7,029 bases of DNA from Robiginitomaculum sp. (GTDB lineage Bacteria; Pseudomonadota; Alphaproteobacteria; Caulobacterales; Maricaulaceae), in contig JALSHM010000007.1 in assembly GCA_026982235.1 (NCBI GenBank), forward strand, positions 1 through 7,029. Direction: 5' to 3'. A model generated the notes under the pieces. It was not told where the DNA came from. It saw only the letters and a list, made by a program, of their open reading frames with translations, and made no database searches. Positions 1 to 4,470 of the stretch are shown here, piece after piece; the stretch's first letter is position 1; every line of letters begins with the position of its first letter. The translations under genes and the position numbers were made by a program.

Positions 1-1035
1 GTGGTTAAACACCTGCACATGGCACGGGCAATTCATGGGCTTGAGGGCAAACATTTTATCTTCGTCGTCCACTTGGGTGATGAACATATTTTCGCGGTAT
101 TTGTCCCAATGCCCAGAGGCCTTCCAGAATTTCTGGTCCATCAATTCCGGAGTACGGATTTCGCTATAGCCACCCTCGTTCTGGCGGCGGCGCATATAAT
201 CCTGGAGCGTCCGATATAACATCCAGCCCTTTTCGTGCCAGAACGCCTGCCCTTGGGCTTCTTCTTGAAAATGGAACAACTCCATCTCGCGCCCCAAACG
301 ACGATGGTCGCGTTTTTCGGCTTCTTCCAGGCGGTGCAGATAAGCATCTAAATCATCTTTGGTCGCCCACGCCGTGCCGTAAATCCGCTGTAATTGCGCG
401 TTTTTGCTGTCGCCGCGCCAATAGGCTCCGGCTACTTTCATTAATTTGAAAGCCGAACCGATTTTTATGGTGGACGGTAAATGTGGACCCAAACATAAGT
501 CCAACCAATCGCCTTGTTTATAAATGGTAATCGTCTCGTCTTCAGGCAAGTCAGAAATCAATTCCGCTTTATAGGTTTCGCCCTTTCCGGTGAAGTATTT
601 GATAGCGTCATTTCTATCCCAAACTTCCCGCTCAAACGGTTTGTTTTGCTGGATGATGAATTTCATCTTTTTCTCGATGGCGGCGAAGTCGTCCTCGGAA
701 ATCGGTTTGTCAGTGGCAAAATCGTAATAAAACCCGTCCGTCACATTCGGGCCAATAGTGACCTGAGTGCCGGGGAATAATGCCTGCACGGCTTCGGCCA
801 TAACATGGGCGCAATCGTGGCGGATAAGCTCTAATCCCTCTGGGTCAGCAGCCGTAACAAGTTCAAGCACAGTATCGCCTTCAAGCGGACGTGTCGCATC
901 CCAAAGTTCGCCGTTGACCTTGGCGGCCAATACCTTTTTAGCCAATGACTTAGACAAAGCCTTAGCCACACCCATGGCGGATGTGTCGTCTTCAAATTCG
1001 CGTGTCGCGCCGTCCGGAAATGTTACTGTCAACAT
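1..1035 (-). CDS. thrS: Threonyl-tRNA synthetase, N-terminal 345 residues (partial at left edge)
   Basis: Class II synthetase that charges tRNA-Thr in the cytoplasm. The frame is open from ATG at 1035 to the window edge. Seen: an N-terminal TGS-like domain (about residues 1-62, beginning MLTVTFPDG); an editing domain with H73-DCA-H77 and C181-LGP-H185, matching the HxxxH and CxxxH metal-site motifs that clear mischarged Ser-tRNA; then the start of the catalytic core, with the motif 1 region (YSEIRTPELMDQKFWKASGHW, about 290-309) and KPMNCPCH at 332-339. C336 is the expected first zinc ligand (E. coli C334). The zinc histidines, motif 3 and the anticodon-binding domain lie outside; the family is about 640 residues. 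The start lies 8 bases after the yidD stop, with a weak GAGAA ribosome site overlapping that stop, so co-translation with yidD is likely. Oddity: MNCPCH where E. coli has MNCPGH. Identity is near certain. Confidence 0.98.
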   Translation of the reverse strand, partial: MLTVTFPDGATREFEDDTSAMGVAKALSKSLAKKVLAAKVNGELWDATRPLEGDTVLELVTAADPEGLELIRHDCAHVMAEAVQALFPGTQVTIGPNVTDGFYYDFATDKPISEDDFAAIEKKMKFIIQQNKPFEREVWDRNDAIKYFTGKGETYKAELISDLPEDETITIYKQGDWLDLCLGPHLPSTIKIGSAFKLMKVAGAYWRGDSKNAQLQRIYGTAWATKDDLDAYLHRLEEAEKRDHRRLGREMELFHFQEEAQGQAFWHEKGWMLYRTLQDYMRRRQNEGGYSEIRTPELMDQKFWKASGHWDKYRENMFITQVDDEDKMFALKPMNCPCHVQVFNH

Positions 1036-1043
1036 AGTTATTC

Positions 1044-1385
1044 TCAGTCTTTTTTTGTGTCTTTTATATGGTCGCAATCCTGCTCACCACACCGTTCAGT
1101 CCAAGCCCAATCACCATATCGCCAAGGTGCCCAGAACGCCTGTTTATGTACAGACTTGGGAACAGGGTCAAGCCCCGATGACCCCCACGGATGGCACCGC
1201 AAAAGCCGCGACAAAGTCAACCAAACCCCGCGCCATACACCGTGCTTATAAAACGCTTCAATAGAATAATTCGCACATCCCGGCTGATGCCGACACCTCA
1301 CCCCCAGCGCAAACAGGACGGGCGACAGAGTAAACTTGTAAATTTTTAGCAAGCCAATCGCGAGATATATAAATGGGTTTTTCAT
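1044..1385 (-). CDS. yidD: YidD, membrane protein insertion efficiency factor
   Basis: Small membrane-associated protein known to help YidC/Sec insert inner-membrane proteins. The 113 residues carry the family core: an amphipathic N-terminus (IGLLKIYKFTLSPVL, about 10-24), CRHQPGC at 31-37, NYSIEAFYKHG at 39-49, LSRLLRC ending at C64, and GLDPVP at 71-76. The three conserved cysteines are C31, C37 and C64. The E. coli protein is about 85 residues; the extra length is a C-terminal tail rich in Trp and charge, including FWAPWRYGDW, a kind of tail I associate with alphaproteobacterial members. The ATG overlaps the stop of the upstream scaffold gene as ATGA, indicating translational coupling, and thrS follows after 8 bases. 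The last codons contain an A7 run on the coding strand without breaking the frame. The function is assigned from family membership. Confidence 0.95.
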   Translation of the reverse strand: MKNPFIYLAIGLLKIYKFTLSPVLFALGVRCRHQPGCANYSIEAFYKHGVWRGVWLTLSRLLRCHPWGSSGLDPVPKSVHKQAFWAPWRYGDWAWTERCGEQDCDHIKDTKKD

Positions 1386-1807
1386 CTCGCCGCGTCGTCA
1401 CCCGCCGCCAACACCGCGTCGAATGGGAGCAGTGTTGATGTGTGCCGCGCTGGGTAATTGGCTACGTCTGCCAGTAAGGCTAGTTTGGCAAAACGACCCA
1501 GCGGTGCATCGGCACCGTCCTTCAACATGGCTCGCAAACCATCTCGCGCTTCTCGTAGTTCAGTGAGTGTCGCACCGAGCACCGCCTCAGCCAATATGGC
1601 CGCAGACGCTTGCCCGAGCGCACAGGCTTGCAAGCGGACGGCAAAATCTGTGACCACATCATCCTCAAGACAAATATCAATTTCAACCCAAGACCCACAA
1701 AGTTTGGAAACTTTACGTGCAGTCTCCTGGGGCGCATCCAACTTCCCCACACGGGAGATATTAGCCGCCAAAGAAAGCACATCAGTATTGTATAGCCCGT
1801 CTATCAT
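1382..1807 (-). CDS. NifU/IscU-like iron-sulfur scaffold family protein, degenerate active site
   Basis: The 141 residues align along their length with the IscU/NifU N-terminal domain, which assembles Fe-S clusters on three cysteines. C37 (KLCGSWVEID) and C62 (LQACALGQASAAILAE) match the first two ligands, but the third site reads PARHTSTLLPFDAVL at 119-133: the His is kept (H122) while the Cys position is T123. The Asp that follows the first Cys-Gly pair in IscU is Ser here (S39). This fits an alphaproteobacterial subfamily found near yidD and thrS, whose true role is unsettled; cluster assembly as in IscU is doubtful. The start is well fixed: an in-frame TAA lies four codons upstream (1817-1819) and ATG at 1807 is the only start between. 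No good Shine-Dalgarno is seen. It is the first gene of the minus-strand operon. Confidence 0.85.
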   Translation of the reverse strand: MIDGLYNTDVLSLAANISRVGKLDAPQETARKVSKLCGSWVEIDICLEDDVVTDFAVRLQACALGQASAAILAEAVLGATLTELREARDGLRAMLKDGADAPLGRFAKLALLADVANYPARHTSTLLPFDAVLAAGDDAAR

Positions 1808-1870
1808 AAGGGGTGTTTACGCGCGAGAAGCACGGAGCGCAAATGGTGTTTGCTGCAAATCCTGTCAGTA

Positions 1871-1876
1871 ATTATA
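1871..1876 (-). promoter_or_regulatory. Candidate -10 element for the scaffold-yidD-thrS operon
   Basis: On the minus strand this reads TATAAT, a perfect -10 consensus, 63 bases upstream of the ATG at 1807. The hexamer 17 bases further upstream (ACATAG) is a poor -35, so this is only a suggestion based on position and the -10 match. Confidence 0.3.
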
Positions 1877-1980
1877 ACTCAAAGCTCTTACTGCTATGTT
1901 ATACATCTGTTTGAAATGCAATAAGCCATTGCTCTGGAAAAGAACTATGTTATTTCATAGGTAATTAATATGGGGCGGAT

Positions 1981-2122
1981 ATGAAAATTTATAAAAATAC
2001 TTTCAACAAGTGTACTTGTTTTGACCAGCCTCCTATTGCCAATGCCCATATTATCTCAGGTGGCTTGCAGCCAAAACCCTAAAACTCATCCAGTAAATGA
2101 AAGTCGCTATGACCATATTTAA
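1981..2122 (+). pseudogene. Small signal-peptide-like leader ORF with a +1 frameshift
   Basis: From ATG at 1981 the literal frame encodes 33 residues of unremarkable composition. Removing one base from the A5 run at 1993-1997 instead gives a 46-residue product starting MKIYKILSTSVLVLTSLLL: a basic start, a long hydrophobic stretch (about residues 6-24), then a polar tail ending in NESRYDHI and a TAA at 2120-2122. This looks like an exported or membrane-anchored micro-protein, or the orphaned N-terminus of one. QVAC around C29 is a weak lipobox because Gln sits at -3. A GGGGCGG stretch precedes the ATG. The restored frame overlaps the ATG of the Sel1 gene at 2109 by 14 bases, which would allow coupled translation. 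I recognise no homologue. It could be chance; the hydrophobic pattern appearing exactly after a one-base correction is the only support. Confidence 0.35.
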
Positions 2123-2749
2123 CAAAATAGTGACGGTAACCACTCTTATAGCCGCGTGTTTTTTTCGCGTCCCCTTCTGCTTTCGCAGGACCTCATGAAG
2201 ACGGTCGAACGGCTTATCAGAGCAAGAACTATCCTGAAGCCTTACGGCTTTGGCGCATAAGTGCTGCGGTTAGCAATCCAAAATCCATGTACAACCTGGG
2301 TATTTTATATGAGAACGGATTTGGCGTTGAGCAGTCTGACCGACAAGCCTTTATTTGGTATAAAAAATCTGCAGAACTGGGGTTTGATTGCGGGCAATAT
2401 GAGACGGGACTGAATTATTCAACCGGAAAGGGTATCACAGCCTCTGAAAGCGAGGTTTTTAATTGGTTCTTAAAAGCCGCTGAACAAGGGGCGATTGGTG
2501 CGCAATTTAATCTCGGCGCCCTGTATGAGACAGGCGAAGGCGCCGCAAAGTCCAAAAACACAAGCATTTTTCTGGTACCAAAAAGCTGCTGATCAAGGGA
2601 GTATGTCTGCCCAATTTAATGTTGGCGTCTCATACTATTATGGTAGAGGCGTTGCCAAATCTACACCTCAAGCTATTGCTTGGTTCAAAAAAGCAGCGGC
2701 TCAAGGGGATGAAAACGCCAAGAAAGCTCTCAAGCAACTTGGGGGATAA
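2109..2749 (+). pseudogene. Secreted Sel1-repeat (SLR) protein, interrupted by two +1 frameshifts
   Basis: Alpha-solenoid protein of the Sel1-like/TPR class, normally a protein-interaction scaffold, probably periplasmic. As read, the start frame (ATG 2109) stops at 2196-2198, the middle frame runs to TGA at 2590-2592, and the last frame ends at TAA 2747-2749. Removing one T from the T7 run at 2159-2165 and one A from the A5 run at 2554-2558 restores a 212-residue protein: a signal peptide (MTIFNKIVTVTTLIAACFF, then ASPSAFA, cleavage after A26), a capping half-repeat (DGRTAYQSKNYPEALRLW) and four 36-residue repeats, ending KALKQLGG. The middle frame has no start before ATG 2287 and is closed upstream by TAG at 2149-2151, so the intact signal peptide needs the frame change. 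It may be a pseudogene, a gene expressed by slippage, or sequencing error. Its substrate or partner is unknown. Confidence 0.8.
2278..2710 (+). repeat. Four tandem Sel1-like repeats (36 residues each)
   Basis: Repeat 1 spans 2278-2385 (NLGILYENGFGV, then FIWYKKSAELG), repeat 2 2386-2493 (TGLNYSTGKGI, then FNWFLKAAEQG), repeat 3 2494-2602 (NLGALYETGEG, then FFWYQKAADQG) and repeat 4 2603-2710 (NVGVSYYYGRGV, then IAWFKKAAAQG). Each shows the SLR pattern of LG, Y..G.G, then A..W..KAA..G. Repeat 3 is 109 bases rather than 108: the single extra base is the frameshift, since exact 36-residue spacing returns when one A is dropped. Confidence 0.9.
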
Positions 2750-2780
2750 GGTAAATTTAGGGAATAAAAATAAAACTTTA

Positions 2781-2885
2781 CTATTCTATAGCCCGATAAA
2801 CGCCGACATCGTGCGCGCCGTCGCCATAATACAAACTGGTGAGCGAAACTAAGGGCAATATTGCCGGGTAAACCGTATCTGCTTT
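2781..2885 (-). pseudogene. Possible C-terminal remnant of an unidentified gene
   Basis: A 34-codon open stretch on the minus strand ending at TAG (2781-2783). It reads KADTVYPAILPLVSLTSLYY followed by GDGAHDVGVYRAIE. An in-frame TAA at 2886-2888 closes it upstream and there is no ATG; only a TTG could start a 25-residue peptide. The stretch is locally richer in GC (about 2811-2826) than its surroundings and the peptide has natural-looking composition, like the end of a real protein. I do not recognise the family. It converges on the Sel1 gene, whose stop is 31 bases away. It may equally be chance. Confidence 0.25.
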
Positions 2886-2891
2886 TTACCC
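2866..2891. repeat. Perfect 7-base inverted repeat GGGTAAA/TTTACCC
   Basis: GGGTAAA at 2866-2872 and TTTACCC at 2885-2891 with a 12-base loop. It lies at the closed upstream end of the gene-end-like fragment. No T-run follows on the plus strand. Role unknown; stem short. Confidence 0.45.
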
Positions 2892-2892
2892 A

Positions 2893-2912
2893 TATTATGC
2901 GTTCACATAATA
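2893..2912. repeat. Perfect 7-base inverted repeat TATTATG/CATAATA
   Basis: TATTATG at 2893-2899 and CATAATA at 2906-2912 with a 6-base loop, one base after the preceding inverted repeat. The arms are AT-rich and would form a weak hairpin; it could equally be a dyad protein-binding site. Confidence 0.45.
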
Positions 2913-2961
2913 AAATTGAACATATTACCCAGAAGGTAAATCCACTGAACGAATCGGGGCT

Positions 2962-2994
2962 TAGTCGATCGTCAATTATGGTGTTGATCGGCTA
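2962..2994. repeat. Imperfect 9-base inverted repeat TAGTCGATC/GATCGGCTA
   Basis: Arms at 2962-2970 and 2986-2994 differ by one position, which would be a G-U pair in plus-strand RNA, around a 15-base loop. No T-run follows on either strand, so it is not a standard terminator. Confidence 0.4.
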
Positions 2995-3040
2995 AAAACA
3001 TGAACGGGATTATTGCTACTTTCGTTTATTCGTTAAGTGA

Positions 3041-3071
3041 TTTCCTGATTTCTTTCGGAAATTATCGGAAA
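3041..3071. repeat. Interrupted AT-rich dyad TTTCC..ATTTC / GAAAT..GGAAA
   Basis: TTTCC (3041-3045) can pair with GGAAA (3067-3071) and ATTTC (3048-3052) with GAAAT (3058-3062), giving a hairpin with an asymmetric internal loop. The low complexity of the arms makes chance likely. Confidence 0.25.
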
Positions 3072-3110
3072 AATCAAAATACTTGAATTCCCTAGTAAAC
3101 AAGGCTCAAA

Positions 3111-3139
3111 TTGGAGAAAAATACGCTATACTGTATTCA
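3111..3139 (+). promoter_or_regulatory. Candidate recA promoter
   Basis: TTGGAG at 3111-3116 and TATTCA at 3134-3139 are separated by 17 bases. A better -10, TATACT, sits at 3127-3132 but lacks a -35 at proper spacing. Either choice puts the start of transcription just upstream of or inside the LexA dyad region at 3143-3169, which fits repression. Assigned by motif and position only. Confidence 0.35.
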
Positions 3140-3142
3140 AAT

Positions 3143-3158
3143 GAACATCACAATGTTC
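3143..3158. repeat. Dyad GAACAT-CACA-ATGTTC overlapping the SOS box
   Basis: Perfect 6-base inverted repeat with a 4-base spacer. Its right arm contains the first GTTC of the SOS box at 3155-3158. The GAAC to GTTC spacing is 8 bases, so it is not the Gram-positive LexA site (spacing 4). It may be an extra LexA contact or another regulator's site. Confidence 0.45.
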
Positions 3159-3169
3159 TTTCCTTGTTC
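3155..3169 (+). promoter_or_regulatory. SOS (LexA) box of recA, GTTC-N7-GTTC
   Basis: GTTC at 3155-3158, seven bases (TTTCCTT), GTTC at 3166-3169. This direct-repeat form is the established LexA operator of alphaproteobacteria and is expected in front of recA, here 115 bases before its ATG. It implies LexA repression relieved by DNA damage. Confidence 0.88.
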
Positions 3170-3193
3170 TTTTTACTGGACAAATGAGAACAA
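3164..3193. repeat. Inverted repeat TTGTTCT/AGAACAA at the SOS box
   Basis: TTGTTCT at 3164-3170, which includes the second GTTC of the SOS box, and AGAACAA at 3187-3193 form a perfect 7-base dyad with a 16-base spacer. In the transcript it could fold into a leader hairpin; as DNA it offers another GAAC half-site. Confidence 0.4.
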
Positions 3194-3253
3194 ATGTAGC
3201 ACATAGGGTTCAGGCAGTCCGATTTAAAGCCTAGTTTTTTAAAATGACCGAGG

Positions 3254-3280
3254 GGCTCCGGTTGTTATATTAAAGGAGCC
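3254..3280 (+). promoter_or_regulatory. recA ribosome-binding site inside a possible hairpin
   Basis: AAAGGAG at 3272-3278 is a strong Shine-Dalgarno six bases before the recA ATG and fixes that start. GGAGCC at 3275-3280 is the exact complement of GGCTCC at 3254-3259, with a 15-base loop. A leader folded this way would partly hide the ribosome site. Pairing is seen in the sequence; a regulatory effect is inference. Confidence 0.5.
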
Positions 3281-3284
3281 ACAC

Positions 3285-4376
3285 ATGGCTAAGAAAAGAC
3301 CAGAATTGACAGTTGTAGGCAAAGCGCCTGATAGCAAAAAAGCTGCAGCCCTCGAAGCCGCTCTGAGCCAAATTGACCGTGCTCACGGCAAAGGTTCGGT
3401 GATGAAATTGGGCCAAAAGCAGAGCATGGATGTGGAGTCTGTTTCCACCGGTTCAATTGGGCTGGATATTGCCCTCGGCATAGGCGGCCTGCCCATGGGA
3501 CGGGTTGTTGAAGTTTACGGGCCGGAAAGCTCTGGTAAGACGACGCTGGCATTACATGTTATTGCTGAGGCGCAAAAGGCTGGACATATTGCGGCATTTG
3601 TCGATGCGGAGCATGCGCTTGATCCAATCTATGCGGCCAAGCTTGGGGTTGATGTTAATGAACTTCTCATCTCTCAACCAGATACGGGAGAGCAAGCGCT
3701 TGAGATTACCGATACTTTGGTGCGTTCTGGGGCGATTGGTATTTTGGTAATCGATTCAGTTGCCGCTTTAACACCCCGCGCAGAGCTTGAGGGCGATATG
3801 GGCGATAGCCTGCCGGGTTTGCAAGCCCGTTTGATGAGCCAAGCCTTGCGCAAGTTAACTGGCTCTATTTCCAAGTCCGGCTGTATGGTCATCTTTATCA
3901 ACCAAATCCGGCATAAAATTGGTGTGATGTACGGCTCGCCCGAAGTAACAACTGGTGGCAATGCGCTTAAGTTTTATGCCTCCGTCCGCCTTGATATTCG
4001 CCGCATTGGGGCCATCAAATACCGCGACGAAGTGATTGGTAATCAGACACGGGTGAAAGTGGTCAAGAACAAAGTCGCACCACCATTCCGCCAAGTTGAA
4101 TTTGATATTATGTACGGTGAGGGTATTTCCAAAATGGGCGAATTGGTCGATTTGGGTGTAACTGCCGATGTGGTGGAGAAATCCGGTTCGTGGTATTCCT
4201 ACGGCGATGAACGGATTGGTCAAGGCCGAGAAAATGCCCGCAAATTCCTTTTGGAAAACCCGGATATAGCCGAGCATATAGAAACCACTATCCGCACCAA
4301 TGCTGGTCTGATTGAAGATGAATTGCTTATGCCAAAGGACGGCGGCAAGGGCGACGAATTAGAGTTAGAGGCTTAA
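3285..4376 (+). CDS. recA: RecA recombinase
   Basis: DNA-dependent ATPase that forms filaments on single-stranded DNA, drives strand exchange and triggers LexA self-cleavage. The 363 residues are a full-length protein. Seen: Walker A GPESSGKT at 79-86; catalytic E109 in FVDAEHALDP; adenine-stacking Y116; Walker B ILVIDSVAAL with D157; Q207 in INQIR; acidic C-terminus (DELELEA). Numbering runs 13 ahead of E. coli RecA. Loop L2 is unusual: RHKIGVMYGSPEVTTGG carries H210, Y216 and V221 where E. coli has M197, F203 and T208, while Q207, G217 and the TTGG are kept. The start is fixed by a strong ribosome site and by the alphaproteobacterial MAKK opening. It stands alone: a long regulated leader with an SOS box precedes it and a terminator follows before alaS. 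Overall it looks functional. Confidence 0.99.
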   Translation: MAKKRPELTVVGKAPDSKKAAALEAALSQIDRAHGKGSVMKLGQKQSMDVESVSTGSIGLDIALGIGGLPMGRVVEVYGPESSGKTTLALHVIAEAQKAGHIAAFVDAEHALDPIYAAKLGVDVNELLISQPDTGEQALEITDTLVRSGAIGILVIDSVAALTPRAELEGDMGDSLPGLQARLMSQALRKLTGSISKSGCMVIFINQIRHKIGVMYGSPEVTTGGNALKFYASVRLDIRRIGAIKYRDEVIGNQTRVKVVKNKVAPPFRQVEFDIMYGEGISKMGELVDLGVTADVVEKSGSWYSYGDERIGQGRENARKFLLENPDIAEHIETTIRTNAGLIEDELLMPKDGGKGDELELEA

Positions 4377-4410
4377 CCCGCCTCAAAATAAAACAGTCAA
4401 AATCGAAATA

Positions 4411-4439
4411 GGCGCTTGGCACTGCTAAGCGCCTTTTCT
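4411..4439 (+). terminator. Intrinsic terminator after recA
   Basis: GGCGCTT (4411-4417) pairs perfectly with AAGCGCC (4427-4433); a G-T, a G-C and a C-G pair extend the stem to about ten, closing on a three-base loop. TTTTCT follows. It starts 35 bases after the recA stop and ends 32 bases before the alaS start, separating the two transcripts. Confidence 0.85.
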
Positions 4440-4470
4440 ATAGGTGGGGCTTAATAATTTTGAGATATAT

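Larger units (their letters stand above)
2750..3284. other. Long AT-rich intergenic region upstream of recA
   Basis: No convincing complete gene on either strand. It contains a short minus-strand gene-end-like fragment (2781-2885), a cluster of short inverted repeats (2866-3071), and the recA control region with SOS box and ribosome-site hairpin (from about 3111). No tRNA-like cloverleaf or CRISPR repeat is apparent by eye. The rest (about 3072-3110) holds nothing I can assign. Confidence 0.7.

Noticed and set aside
1050..1056. Seven-base homopolymer near the yidD end as a frameshift site
   Set aside because: The yidD frame is intact through it and the natural stop follows within a few codons, so a shift would change very little.
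1458..1871. Plus-strand open frame of 137 codons opposite the NifU-like gene
   Set aside because: It is antisense to a gene with recognisable family motifs; its Ser/Ala-rich composition is the usual shadow of GC-biased coding.
1843..1914. Short plus-strand ORF beginning MVFAANPV
   Set aside because: It is tiny, has no ribosome site, overlaps the probable promoter of the minus-strand operon and has no recognisable features.
2551..2563. Programmed -1 ribosomal frameshift at the A5 run in the Sel1 gene
   Set aside because: The frame change needed is +1, not -1, and the bases do not form an X-XXY-YYZ heptamer in the incoming frame.
3143..3158. GAAC-N8-GTTC as a Gram-positive type LexA box
   Set aside because: That site needs a 4-base spacing between GAAC and GTTC; here it is 8. 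The direct-repeat box next to it fits the host class.
3674..4277. Minus-strand open frames inside recA
   Set aside because: They lie wholly opposite RecA and show no domain-like sequence.
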